Assembly (NCBI RefSeq): GCF_003270085.1
Contig: NZ_QFDQ01000050.1
Span: 1-49,478 of the forward strand
Source of the DNA: Streptomyces triticisoli
GTDB lineage: Bacteria; Actinomycetota; Actinomycetes; Streptomycetales; Streptomycetaceae
Direction: 5' to 3'
Length of the DNA: 49,478 bases
Positions 27,900 through 37,748 of this stretch are shown piece after piece; the stretch's first letter is position 1, and the number at the start of each line of letters is the position of its first letter. Both the position numbers and the translations under genes were made by a program. The notes under the pieces are model-generated. The model worked only from the letters and a program-made list of their open reading frames with translations. It was not told the origin of the DNA and made no database searches.

Positions 27900-27937
27900 G
27901 GGTGGGCACGGAGCGAAGTATCGCTTCCGCCCCACCC
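27900..27937. terminator. Strong hairpin after DUF397 gene
   Basis: GGGTGGG (27900-27906) pairs with CCCACCC (27931-27937), enclosing GGAGCGAAGTATCGCTTCC, which itself forms a near-perfect stem. It lies 76 bases beyond the DUF397 stop with no T-run, as usual for Streptomyces terminators. The remaining bases 27824-28016 contain no gene. Confidence 0.65.
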
Positions 27938-28016
27938 GCAGTCGTGTGACACTGGGGGCCCGTCCGCGATGTGGACTCGTTCCGCACCGCGTCCGTCCCC
28001 ACACGAGAAGTGCGCC

Positions 28017-28706
28017 GTGCGTGAACTTCCTCTGCCCCTCGCGCTCACCGCGCGTCTGAGTCCGGTCGTCGTGCTCGCCTGTGCGGGCTGGGCGTTGACG
28101 TCCGGGCCGTTCGCCGCCTCGTCGGCCGACGGCGAAAAGACCGCCCAGCAGCAGACCCGTGACACCGACGGCCAGTCGTCCCCCGAGCCGTCCGCCCCTT
28201 CCTCGACCGCGGCCTCGAAGACGTACGCGTCCGCGCCGGTGCCGTGCACCAGCATCTCCGCGAAGACGATCACCTCCCTGGTGCCGGGCGCCAAGACGGC
28301 GGGCAAGGAGATCCCCTCGACGGACGCCACCCTGCGCCGCACCTGCTCCTGGAACGCGCTCAAGGGCTACGACTACCGCTGGCTGGACGTGTCCTTCGAG
28401 ATCATGGCCTCGGACGACGCCGCGCAGAAGTCGTACCAGCAGCGGACCTCCGACAAGAGCGGCGGCGGCGCGGTGCCCGGCCTCGGCGACGAGGCCTACT
28501 CCGTGGTGAACCTCACCACCGACAACAAGCAGGAGACCCGCGAGGGTGCCGTGATCGCCCGCGCCGCCAACGCGATCGTGGCCGTCACGTACAACGGCAG
28601 CGACTTCGAGACGAAGAAGGCGCCCAGTACGGACGAGATCAACAAGGGCGCCATCAAGGCCGCCAAGGAGGCGGCGGCAGCCCTGGAGGACGGCCGGAAG
28701 AGCTGA
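28017..28706 (+). CDS. Exported DUF3558-like protein
   Basis: A 229-residue protein starting at GTG 28017, with an N-terminal hydrophobic signal region (LPLALTARLSPVVVLACAGWAL). The cysteine in VVVLAC could be a lipobox, though leucine at -2 is unusual, so cleavage by a normal signal peptidase is also possible. A Ser/Thr/Pro-rich linker (about residues 38-70) follows, then a domain with two cysteines (VPCTSIS and RRTCSWN), YDYRWLDVSFEI, GGGAVPGLGDEAYS and an acid/lysine-rich tail, similar to DUF3558 lipoproteins of actinomycetes. Function is unknown. It converges on the NCS1 permease gene. Confidence 0.75.
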   Translation: MRELPLPLALTARLSPVVVLACAGWALTSGPFAASSADGEKTAQQQTRDTDGQSSPEPSAPSSTAASKTYASAPVPCTSISAKTITSLVPGAKTAGKEIPSTDATLRRTCSWNALKGYDYRWLDVSFEIMASDDAAQKSYQQRTSDKSGGGAVPGLGDEAYSVVNLTTDNKQETREGAVIARAANAIVAVTYNGSDFETKKAPSTDEINKGAIKAAKEAAAALEDGRKS

Positions 28707-28737
28707 CCGTCCCCCCGGCGACGGGACGTACGGCGCG

Positions 28738-30264
<1,527 letters not shown>

Positions 30265-30302
30265 GGGCGGCCCAATCGGTGGGAAGAACAGCGCTCGGTG
30301 GA

Positions 30303-31325
30303 TCAGGAGTTGACGGCCGGGATGACCTTCTGCCCGTACGCGTCGATCACGGCTTCCTGCGCGTCGTGCATGTCGTAGACGGCGAACTGGTCGACGCCCA
30401 GCTCGCGCAGCGCGTTCAGCTTCTCGATGTGCTTCTCGACCGGGCCGACGACGCAGAACCGGTCGACGATCTCGTCCGGCACGAACCGGGTGTCCGGGTT
30501 GCCGCTGCGCCCGTGGTGGGAGTAGTCGTAGCCCTGGCGGGCCTTGATGTAGTCGGTGAGTTCGTCGGGGACGGCGGCGGAGTGCTCGCCGTAGCGGGCG
30601 ACCAGGTCGGCGACGTGGTTGCCGACCATGCCGCCGAACCACCGGCACTGCTCGCGGGCGTGGGCCAGCGCCTCGGGCGAGTCGTCCTCGGTGACGTATG
30701 CGGGCGCGGCGACGCAGACCGTCACCTCGGACGGGTCGCGCCCGGCCGCCGCCGCCGCGTCCTTGACGGCCCTGACCATGTACTCGGTCAGGTAGAGGTC
30801 GGCGAGCTGGAGGATGAAACCGTCGGCCTCCTCGCCGGTCATCCTCAGCGCCCTGGGGCCGTACGCGGCCATCCAGACGGGGAGTCGGGCGCCCGGTTTG
30901 ATCCAGGGGAACCTCACCACCGTACCGCCGCCGAGGTCTGCCTCCTCTCCCCTGCCCAGCGCACGGATGACCTTCATGGCCTCGCTGATCCGGGCGAGGG
31001 TGTTCGGTTTGCGGCCGGCGACGCGCATCGCGGAGTCGCCGCGGCCGATGCCGCAGATGGTGCGGTTGCCGAACATGTCGTTGAGGGTGGCGAAGGTGGA
31101 GGCGGTGACCTCCCAGGTGCGGGTGCCCGGGTTGGTGACCATCGTGCCGACAGTCAACTTCCTTGTGTTCGACAGGATCTGACTGTAGATCACGAACGGC
31201 TCCTGCCAGAGCACGGCGGAGTCGAAGGTCCAGCCGTACCGGAAGCCGTTGCGCTCGGCCCGCTTCATCAGGCTGACGACGCGCGAGGCCGGCGGATCGG
31301 TCTGCAGGACGAGTCCGAAGTCCAT
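30303..31325 (-). CDS. F420-type LLM-class oxidoreductase
   Basis: A 340-residue TIM-barrel protein of the luciferase-like family, TIGR03842-like subgroup, which bind F420 or FMN. Seen: MDFGLVLQTDPPASRVVSL at the N-terminus, YGWTFDSAVLWQEPFVIYSQIL, LTVGTMVTNPGTRTWEVTAS, IGRGDSAMRVAGRKP and PVWMAAYGPRALRMTGEEADG, as expected. It lies 11 bases after the hydantoinase gene, so the two are likely co-translated. The block has no recognisable dihydropyrimidine dehydrogenase, so this enzyme might carry out a redox step before or after ring opening. That role is inference; no F420 experiment is implied. Confidence 0.9.
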   Translation of the reverse strand: MDFGLVLQTDPPASRVVSLMKRAERNGFRYGWTFDSAVLWQEPFVIYSQILSNTRKLTVGTMVTNPGTRTWEVTASTFATLNDMFGNRTICGIGRGDSAMRVAGRKPNTLARISEAMKVIRALGRGEEADLGGGTVVRFPWIKPGARLPVWMAAYGPRALRMTGEEADGFILQLADLYLTEYMVRAVKDAAAAAGRDPSEVTVCVAAPAYVTEDDSPEALAHAREQCRWFGGMVGNHVADLVARYGEHSAAVPDELTDYIKARQGYDYSHHGRSGNPDTRFVPDEIVDRFCVVGPVEKHIEKLNALRELGVDQFAVYDMHDAQEAVIDAYGQKVIPAVNS

Positions 31326-31336
31326 GGGCGGCACTC

Positions 31337-32776
31337 CTAGTCGAGGTACTGGCAGGTGGAGCGCGGGGTGTAGACGCCGTGCCCGGAGCGTCCGGTGTAC
31401 TCCCACTCGGTGATGACGGGTTCGCCGCGCGAGAGGACGGTCTCCACGCGGCCGGTGACGCGCTTGCCCTCGTACGCCGAGTAGTCGACGTTCATGTGGT
31501 GGGTCTCGGCGGAGATGACCTGTTCGGCGTGCGGGTCGTAGATGACGACGTCGGCGTCGGCGCCCGGCGCGATGGTGCCCTTCTTCGGGTACAGGCCGAA
31601 CATCCGGGCCGGGGTGGCACAGGCGATCTCGATCCAGCGGCGGCGCGAGATGTGCCCGTCGACGACCGCCTGATGGAGGAGGTCCATACGGTTCTCCACG
31701 CCCGGCATTCCGTTCGGGATCTTGGAGAAGTCGCCGCGGCCGAGCTCCTTCTGGCCGGTGAAGCAGAAGGGGCAGTGGTCGGTGGAGACCACCTGGAGGT
31801 CGTTCGTCCTGAGCCCCTTCCACAGGGCCGCCTGGTGCTCCTTGGGGCGAAGGGGCGTCGAGCAGACGTACTTCGCGCCCTCGAAGCCGGGCTCGGCGAG
31901 GTTGTCGGTGGACAGGAACAGGTACTGCGGGCAGGTCTCGCCGAAGACGGGCAGTCCCTCGTCGCGGGCCCGGGCCAGTTCGGCGACCGCCTCCCGGGCC
32001 GAGACGTGCACGACGTACAGGGGCGCGCCCGCGACCTGGGCGAGCCGGATGGCGCGGTGGGTGGCCTCGGCCTCCAGCAGGGCCTTGCGGACCTCGCCGT
32101 GGTACCTCGGGTCGGTCTCGCCGCGGGCCAGCGCCTGCTCGACCAGGACGTCGATCGCGATGCCGTTCTCGGCGTGCATCATGATCAGCCCGCCGTTCTC
32201 GGCGGCGCGCTGCATGGCGCGCAGGATCTGCCCGTCGTCGGAGTAGAACACTCCCGGATACGCCATGAACTGCTTGAAGGAGGTCACGCCCTCCTCCACC
32301 AGCAGGTCCATCTCCTTCAGCGTCTCCTGGTTCACGTCGGAGACGATCATGTGGAAGGCGTAGTCGATCGCGCAGTTGCCCTCGGCCTTGGCGTGCCAGG
32401 CGTCCAGGCCCTCGCGCAGGGCGGAGCCGACGCTCTGGACGGCGAAGTCCACGATGGTGGTCGTGCCGCCCCAGGCGGCGGCCCGGGTGCCGGTCTCGAA
32501 GGTGTCCGAGGCGTAGGTGCCGCCGAAGGGCATCTCCATGTGCGTGTGGCCGTCGACCCCGCCTGGGATCACGTACTTGCCGGTGGCGTCGATGGTCCTC
32601 CCCCACCCTCCGGGCGGGGTTGCCCCCAGCTCGCTTCGCTCGGCGGTGAACGCCTCGGCGGCCGGGGTGCCGGAGGCGGCGAGGGCGGCGATGCGGCCGT
32701 CCTCGATCAGAACGTCGGCGTGGATCTCGTCGGCGGCGGTGATGACGAGGCCGCCGCGGATGACGGTGCGGCTCAT
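31337..32776 (-). CDS. hydA: D-hydantoinase / dihydropyrimidinase
   Basis: A 479-residue cyclic-amidohydrolase that opens hydantoins or dihydropyrimidines to N-carbamoyl amino acids. Metal and active-site motifs: VIPGGVDGHTHMEMPFGGT (the HxH pair), SFKQFMAYPGVFY with the carboxylated lysine, MMHAENG, YVVHVSAREAVAELARARDEG, STDHCPFCFTGQK and AETHHMNVDYSAYEG. ATG at 32776. An in-frame segment TAERSELGATPPGGWGR near residues 45-60 comes from the palindromic element at 32597-32645. It is followed after 11 bases by the LLM oxidoreductase gene and preceded by a ureidopropionase gene, as in hydantoin-utilisation operons. Confidence 0.93.
   Translation of the reverse strand: MSRTVIRGGLVITAADEIHADVLIEDGRIAALAASGTPAAEAFTAERSELGATPPGGWGRTIDATGKYVIPGGVDGHTHMEMPFGGTYASDTFETGTRAAAWGGTTTIVDFAVQSVGSALREGLDAWHAKAEGNCAIDYAFHMIVSDVNQETLKEMDLLVEEGVTSFKQFMAYPGVFYSDDGQILRAMQRAAENGGLIMMHAENGIAIDVLVEQALARGETDPRYHGEVRKALLEAEATHRAIRLAQVAGAPLYVVHVSAREAVAELARARDEGLPVFGETCPQYLFLSTDNLAEPGFEGAKYVCSTPLRPKEHQAALWKGLRTNDLQVVSTDHCPFCFTGQKELGRGDFSKIPNGMPGVENRMDLLHQAVVDGHISRRRWIEIACATPARMFGLYPKKGTIAPGADADVVIYDPHAEQVISAETHHMNVDYSAYEGKRVTGRVETVLSRGEPVITEWEYTGRSGHGVYTPRSTCQYLD
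32597..32645. repeat. Dispersed palindromic element inside hydA
   Basis: On the plus strand it begins CCTCCCCCACCCTCC and continues GGGCGGGGTTGCCCCC, then AGCTCGCTTCGCTCGG. It shares the CCTCCCCCA end and the CTTCGCTCG core with the elements inside ogt and the macrodomain gene, and a GGGGTTGCCCCCA core resembling the hairpin at 45278-45294. The host frame is kept. Confidence 0.65.
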
Positions 32777-32849
32777 GCTCCCTCTCCTTCCGGTCGGGCG
32801 TGCACGGTGGGGCGCGGATCGCGGGTCGGGGCGGTCGGCAGGCTCCTCG

Positions 32850-33692
32850 TCAGGGCGCGGTCAGCGGCGTGTACGTGCCCGGCGCGCGGTCGCGGTAGAA
32901 CTGCCAGCGGTCGCGGACCTCGCGCAGCTTGGCCAGGTCCAGGTCGCGCACGACGAGTTCGGTCTCCTTGTCGCTCGCCGGTTCGCCGGCGAACTGTCCC
33001 TCGGGGTCCACGAAGTAGGAGGTGCCGTAGAAGTCGTTGTCGCCCAGTTCCTCGACGCCCACCCGGTTGATCGCGCCGACGAAGTACTCGTTGGCGACGG
33101 CCGCCGCCGGCTGCTCCAGCTGCCACAGGTAGCCGGACAGGCCGCGCGAGGTGGCCGACGGGTTGAAGACGATCTCGGCGCCCGCGAGTCCGAGGGCCCG
33201 CCAGCCCTCCGGGAAGTGCCGGTCGTAGCAGATGTAGACGCCGATCTTCCCCGCCTTGGTGTCGAAGACGGGCCAGCCGCTGTTGCCGGGCCGGAAGTAG
33301 AACTTCTCCCAGAAGCCCTTGACCTGCGGGATGTGGGTCTTGCGGTACTTGCCGAGGTAGGTGCCGTCGGCGTCGATCACGGCGGCGGTGTTGTAGAGGA
33401 CGCCGGGCTGTTCCTCCTCGTACATCGGCAGCACGAGGACGATGCCCAGTTCCTTGGCGAGCCCCTGGAAGCGCCGGACGATCGGGCCCTCGGGGATCTG
33501 CTCGGCGTACTCGTAGAACGCGGGGTCCTGCACCTGGCAGAAGTACGGGCCGTAGAACAGCTCCTGGAAGCAGAGCACCCGGGCGCCTTGCGCGGCCGCG
33601 TCGCGGGCCGCCCGCTCGTGGACCTGGATCATGGATTCCTTGTCGCCGGTCCACGCGGTCTGGAAGAGGGCGGCACGGATCACCTTGCTCAT
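32850..33692 (-). CDS. Beta-ureidopropionase-like amidohydrolase, copy 1
   Basis: A 280-residue nitrilase-superfamily enzyme that probably removes the carbamoyl group from N-carbamoyl-beta-alanine or an N-carbamoyl amino acid, giving the free amino acid, CO2 and ammonia. The Glu-Lys-Cys triad is visible: the glutamate in CFQELFYG, the lysine in YRKTHIPQVKGFWEKFYF, and the nucleophile cysteine in VYICYDRHFPEGWR. Also DNDFYGTSYFVDPEGQF near the C-terminus. ATG at 33692 has GGAGG six bases upstream and is preferred over the ATG 12 bases before it. It is a close paralogue (about 70 % by eye) of the enzyme at 36776-37618. It stands at the head of the hydantoinase-LLM-permease operon. Confidence 0.92.
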   Translation of the reverse strand: MSKVIRAALFQTAWTGDKESMIQVHERAARDAAAQGARVLCFQELFYGPYFCQVQDPAFYEYAEQIPEGPIVRRFQGLAKELGIVLVLPMYEEEQPGVLYNTAAVIDADGTYLGKYRKTHIPQVKGFWEKFYFRPGNSGWPVFDTKAGKIGVYICYDRHFPEGWRALGLAGAEIVFNPSATSRGLSGYLWQLEQPAAAVANEYFVGAINRVGVEELGDNDFYGTSYFVDPEGQFAGEPASDKETELVVRDLDLAKLREVRDRWQFYRDRAPGTYTPLTAP

Positions 33693-33754
33693 CGGGACCT
33701 CCACTCGCTGGATGTGCGGCGAGCGTAGGAAGCCGGCGGGCCCGCTTCGAGGTG

Positions 33755-33797
33755 CACCGTGTCACGTCTGCGGGGGTGCGGCGTGCCACCGTGTCAC
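33755..33797. promoter_or_regulatory. Tandem CACCGTGTCAC repeats before ureidopropionase operon
   Basis: The 11-base word CACCGTGTCAC occurs at 33755-33765 and 33787-33797, with 32 bases between starts, about three helical turns, so both would lie on the same face of the DNA. A partial third copy, GTGTCAC, covers the PucR stop at 33863-33869. The pair lies 63-105 bases upstream of the 33692 start, in the 173-base gap after the PucR gene. It is a good candidate for the PucR binding site; this is inference from position. Confidence 0.55.
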
Positions 33798-33865
33798 CCC
33801 GGCTCTGCCCCATGGTCCACCACCGCTTTTCCGGCTGTTGCCGCCGTTGCCACCGTTGCCGTGTG

Positions 33866-35452
33866 TCACTCCTGTTGCGCGTCGTGCGCGAGGAGCGCGA
33901 TGTGCACCGAGGCGGCCTGTTCGAAGTCGTCGAGGTCCACCCCGAGGCGCGCCTGTATGGCCTCCAGGCGGCGGTAGAGCGCGGGCCGGGAGACATGGTG
34001 CAGCTGGGCCGTGCGGGACTTGTTACGGCCGGTGGCGAGGTAGGTGCGCAGCACGGACAGCAGGTCGTCGCCGGACCGGCACAGCAGGCCGTCCAGCTCC
34101 CGCTCGGCGAAGGACTGCACGTGCGGGTCGTCGCGCAACAGCCGGATCAGGCCGCGCAGGTGCACGTCCTTCAGGCGTACGACGGCCGGGAGGTCGAGGG
34201 CGGCGGCGGAATCGGCCACGGCGTCGGCGACGTGCCGGGCCTCGCGCAGCCCGGCGGGCACCTCGTCCCACACGGGGCGGGCGTCCGCGGCGGCGACGAC
34301 CGTGCGGTCGGCGCCCGGCCCGTCGCGCAGCCGGGCCGCGAAGTGTGTGGTGAGGGCGTCGGCGTCCTGGTCGCGGGCGAGGCTGAGCAGGACGGCGGTG
34401 GCGCCCTCCGCGAGCTCGGCCACGAGCCCGGGAAGGCCCAGCAGACGGAGCAGCCGGTCGAGTTCGGAGGGCCGGGCGCCGGGTACGGCCAGCGGTACGA
34501 AGGTGCGCCGGTTGACCGGGAGTCCGGCGGCCCGCGCTCGGGGCAGCAGCTGCCGGGCCGGTACGACGCCGCTGACAAGGTCGGTCAGCAGGCTCTGCGC
34601 GGACTGCTCCTCCCATGAGCGTGCCGCGTTGCCGCCGAGCATACGGTGCAGCACGAGGGCTTCGGCGGCGCGGTCGGCCAGCAGCCGTCCGATGACGGCG
34701 TCGCCGCGGTAGCCGCACAGCACGATCCGGCCCCAGCTCTCGCCGCGCCCGCCCAGTTCGGCGCAGATCCAGCCGTCGCTCCGGCCGGCGCCGGCCTGCC
34801 TGGCGATGCGCTCCCAGTCGCGCAGTACGTCGTCCACCGCGGGCCGCTCCCCCGCCGTGGCCAGGACGCGGTGGGCGAGGTTGGCGACGACGACGGGGCA
34901 CGCGCTGTGCTGGGCGATCTCGTCGAGCAGCGCCTGCAGCGGGGCACCCGCGGTGATCAGCGCGGTGAGCGCGGTCCGTACGGCCTCCGACAGGCTGACG
35001 GACGCGAACTTACGCCGCACCAGTCGGGACTGGACCTCCTCGGTCAGCTCGGCGAACGGGAAGGGGCGGTGCAGGACGACCAGGGGCAGCCCGCACCGCT
35101 CGGCGGCGCGGCGCATCACGTCCGGTGGGACCGGGAACGCCCGGCCCAGGCCCAGGACGACGGCCGCGGCCTCCGCGCGGTGCAGGGAGCGGATGTACTC
35201 GGCCTGTTTCGCCTCGTCGTCGGCGAGCAGCACGCCGGTGGTGAGGACCATCTCGCCGCCGCTGAGCATCACGCCGACGTCGGCGGCCTCGGCGACATGC
35301 ACCCAGCGCACGGGCCGGTCGAGGTGACCGGCACCGGCCACCACCTCGGGCTCCCCGGCGAGCACCCGCTCCAGGGTGAGGACCTGGCGGACCGACAGGG
35401 CGGGTTCCTGCGGATTCCAGAGGGTCGGGGAGCTGTCCGAGGCGATGGTCAT
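33866..35452 (-). CDS. PucR family transcriptional regulator
   Basis: A 528-residue regulator of the PucR type, activators or repressors of purine, hydantoin and amine catabolism. The N-terminal PucR domain includes LSVRQVLTLERVLAGEPEVV, VHVAEAADVGVMLSGGEMVLTTG and GLPLVVLHRPFPFAELTEEVQ. A middle GGDEF-like or linker domain follows, and the C-terminal PucR helix-turn-helix is LLSVLRTYLATGRNKSRTAQ with HHVSRPALYRRLEAIQARLG. It lies 43 bases after the aminotransferase gene on the same strand and before the ureidopropionase-hydantoinase operon, so it likely controls both halves of the block. Confidence 0.92.
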   Translation of the reverse strand: MTIASDSSPTLWNPQEPALSVRQVLTLERVLAGEPEVVAGAGHLDRPVRWVHVAEAADVGVMLSGGEMVLTTGVLLADDEAKQAEYIRSLHRAEAAAVVLGLGRAFPVPPDVMRRAAERCGLPLVVLHRPFPFAELTEEVQSRLVRRKFASVSLSEAVRTALTALITAGAPLQALLDEIAQHSACPVVVANLAHRVLATAGERPAVDDVLRDWERIARQAGAGRSDGWICAELGGRGESWGRIVLCGYRGDAVIGRLLADRAAEALVLHRMLGGNAARSWEEQSAQSLLTDLVSGVVPARQLLPRARAAGLPVNRRTFVPLAVPGARPSELDRLLRLLGLPGLVAELAEGATAVLLSLARDQDADALTTHFAARLRDGPGADRTVVAAADARPVWDEVPAGLREARHVADAVADSAAALDLPAVVRLKDVHLRGLIRLLRDDPHVQSFAERELDGLLCRSGDDLLSVLRTYLATGRNKSRTAQLHHVSRPALYRRLEAIQARLGVDLDDFEQAASVHIALLAHDAQQE

Positions 35453-35495
35453 GGCCGTGGTCCCTTGCTCGGCTCGGGTTCCGGTGCGGTGCTCC

Positions 35496-36779
35496 TCAGC
35501 AGGCGTTGTGCAGGGCGTGCTCCAGGATCGCGGCGCCCTCCTCGGCCTCCGCGACGGTCAGGGACAGCGGTGGGGCGATGCGCAGGGCGCTGGTGTTGTG
35601 GCCGCCGCCCTTGCCGACGAGCAGGCCGCCCTCGCGGGCCGCCTCGAGGACGGCGGCGGCTGCCCGCGGGTCGGCCTCGTCGGTACCGGGTTTGGCCAGT
35701 TCGACGCCGATCATCAGTCCCCGTCCGCGTACCTCCCGTACGCCGGGCAGCTGGGCGGTGACGGCTCGCAGCCGCTCGATGAGCAGCCCGCCGACGCGCC
35801 GGGCGTTGCCCTGGAGGTCGTGTTCGAGGAGGTAGGTGAGGTTGGCGAGGCCGGCGGCCATGGTGACCTGGGTGCCGCCGAAGGTGGAGATGCTGTTGGA
35901 GTCCAGGCAGTTCATGATCTCGGCGCGGGCGACGACCCCGCCGACGGACATGCCGTTGCCGATGCCCTTGGCGAAGGTGACGATGTCCGGCGGCCCGCTG
36001 CGCCCGTGCGCCTGCCAGCCCCAGAAGTGGTCGCCGGTGCGGCCCCAGCCGGTCTGCACCTCGTCGGCGATCCACAGGATGCCGTGTTCCCTCAGTACGT
36101 CCCGGAAGGCGGCGTACAGGCCGTCGGGCGGGGAGGTGAACCCGCCGACGCCCTGGATGGGTTCGGCGATCAGGGCGGCGGGCGGGCGGGTGTGCCCGAG
36201 GAGGTCCTTCAGGTCCTCCACGCAGGCCGCGATGAACTCCGCGTCGCTCAGGTGGGCGAACGGGCCGCGGGTGCGTACGCCGCCGTGGACGTAGAGCGTC
36301 TGCAGCGGGGACAGGGAGGTCGGGGACCAGCCGCGGTTGCCGGTGATGCCGACCGCGCTGAAGGAGCGGCCGTGGTAGCTGTTGCGCATGGCCAGGATCG
36401 TGTTGCTGCGCCGGTAGGCCGTGGCGAGCAGCAGCGCGGTGTCGTTGGCCTCGGTGCCGGAGGTGGTGAAGAAGACGCGGGCGTTCGGGATGCCGCTCAA
36501 CTGGGCGATGCGCTCGGCGAGTTCGACCATCGGCCGATTGAGGTAGAGCGTGGAGGAGTGGATGATCCGCCCGGCCTGCTCGCTCACCGCCTTGGTGACC
36601 TCGGGCAGGGCGTGGGCGGTCATGGTGGTGAGGATCCCGCCGAAGAAGTCGAGGTAGCGCCTGCCGCTCGCGTCCCAGACGTGGCGGCCCTCGCCGTGGG
36701 TGATCTCGATCGGGTCCTCGTAGTAGAGCGCGAGCCAGTCGGGGGTGACGGCCCGGTGGCGGGCGTACAGGTCGCTCAC
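35496..36779 (-). CDS. Class III aminotransferase (beta-alanine/GABA type)
   Basis: A 427-residue PLP-dependent aminotransferase, probably passing the amino group of beta-alanine or a related omega-amino acid to a keto acid. Seen: the substrate/cofactor region YLDFFGGILTTMTAHALPEV, STLYLNRPMVELAERIAQLSG, FFTTSGTEANDTALLLA, the aspartate motif LWIADEVQTGWGRTGD, and the PLP lysine region DIVTFAKGIGNGMSVGGVVA. The start is GTG 36779, overlapping the stop of the ureidopropionase copy 2 gene by GTGA, which fixes the start and implies co-translation. Together the pair would turn N-carbamoyl-beta-alanine into malonate semialdehyde. Confidence 0.93.
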   Translation of the reverse strand: MSDLYARHRAVTPDWLALYYEDPIEITHGEGRHVWDASGRRYLDFFGGILTTMTAHALPEVTKAVSEQAGRIIHSSTLYLNRPMVELAERIAQLSGIPNARVFFTTSGTEANDTALLLATAYRRSNTILAMRNSYHGRSFSAVGITGNRGWSPTSLSPLQTLYVHGGVRTRGPFAHLSDAEFIAACVEDLKDLLGHTRPPAALIAEPIQGVGGFTSPPDGLYAAFRDVLREHGILWIADEVQTGWGRTGDHFWGWQAHGRSGPPDIVTFAKGIGNGMSVGGVVARAEIMNCLDSNSISTFGGTQVTMAAGLANLTYLLEHDLQGNARRVGGLLIERLRAVTAQLPGVREVRGRGLMIGVELAKPGTDEADPRAAAAVLEAAREGGLLVGKGGGHNTSALRIAPPLSLTVAEAEEGAAILEHALHNAC

Positions 36780-37618
36780 GGCTGCACCAGCCCTTCGTAG
36801 GCGTCGGGGCGGCGGTCGCGGTAGAAGGCCCACTGCTGCCGCACCTCTTCGATGAGGTCGAAGTCGAGGTCGCGGACGAGGAGTTCCTCCTTGGAGTCAC
36901 TGGCGACGTCCCCGACGAACTGTCCGCGCGGGTCGACGAAGTAGCTCGTCCCGTAGAAGTCGTTGTCGCCGTACTCCTCCTGGCCGACGCGGTTGATCGC
37001 GGCGATGAAGTACTCGTTGGCGACGGCGGCGGCCGGCTGTTCCAGTTGCCACAGGTAGGCGGACAGGCCGCGGTGGGTGGCGGAGGGGTTGTAGACGATC
37101 TGGGCGCCGTTCAGGCCGAGCTGGCGCCAGCCCTCCGGGAAGTGGCGGTCGTAGCAGATGTAGACGCCGACCTTGCCTACGGCGGTGTCGAAGACGGGCC
37201 AGCCGAGGTTGCCGGGCTTGAAGTAGAACTTCTCCCAGAAGCCCTTGACCTGCGGGATGTGGTGTTTGCGGTACTTGCCGAGATAGGTGCCGTCGGCGTC
37301 GATCACGGCGGCGGTGTTGTAGTAGAAGCCCGACTGCTCGACCTCGAAGACGGGGACGACGATCACCATGCCGGTCTCGCGGGCGAGTTCCCGCATACGG
37401 CGCACCGTGGGCCCGTCCGGCACGGGCTCGGCCCAGCGGTAGTGCTCCGCGTCCTGCACCTGGCAGAAGTACGGCGCGTTGAAGACTTCCTGGAACCCGA
37501 TGACCCGGGCACCCTGACGGGCCGCCTCGCGGGCGTGTTCCTCATGTTTGGCGATCATGGACGCGGTGTCGCCGGTCCAGGTGGCCTGGACCAGAGCCGC
37601 ACGGACGACGTTGGCCAC
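36776..37618 (-). CDS. Beta-ureidopropionase-like amidohydrolase, copy 2
   Basis: A 280-residue nitrilase-superfamily enzyme of the same length as the copy at 32850-33692 and very like it in sequence. Triad: Glu in GFQEVFNAPYFCQVQD, Lys in YRKHHIPQVKGFWEKFYF, Cys in VYICYDRHFPEGWR. Differences cluster in the substrate-side loops: VPVFEVEQSGFYYNTAA here against LPMYEEEQPGVLYNTAA in copy 1, and LSAYLWQLEQPAAAVANEYF here. The start ATG 37618 follows AAGGAGCAGCTCGTGGCC. It is the first gene of an operon with the aminotransferase and PucR genes. The two copies may divide work between different carbamoyl substrates. Confidence 0.92.
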   Translation of the reverse strand: MANVVRAALVQATWTGDTASMIAKHEEHAREAARQGARVIGFQEVFNAPYFCQVQDAEHYRWAEPVPDGPTVRRMRELARETGMVIVVPVFEVEQSGFYYNTAAVIDADGTYLGKYRKHHIPQVKGFWEKFYFKPGNLGWPVFDTAVGKVGVYICYDRHFPEGWRQLGLNGAQIVYNPSATHRGLSAYLWQLEQPAAAVANEYFIAAINRVGQEEYGDNDFYGTSYFVDPRGQFVGDVASDSKEELLVRDLDFDLIEEVRQQWAFYRDRRPDAYEGLVQP

Positions 37619-37655
37619 GAGCTGCTCCTTCGACGTGTACGTCAGAGGCAGATTC

Positions 37656-37669
37656 TCTACGCCCGTAGA
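37656..37669. promoter_or_regulatory. Palindrome TCTACG-CC-CGTAGA upstream of ureidopropionase copy 2
   Basis: A perfect 14-base palindrome with 6-bp arms, TCTACGCCCGTAGA, lies 38-51 bases before the 37618 start. Its position fits an operator at the promoter of the aminotransferase/PucR operon. It differs from the CACCGTGTCAC repeats at 33755-33797, so the two operons may have different regulators. Confidence 0.55.
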
Positions 37670-37748
37670 ACAGGCCTAGAGGGACGAACGTAAGCCTTTC
37701 GGACCACCTTGCCAAGACCATCGCCGCCAACCCGCGAAGTCGATCACG

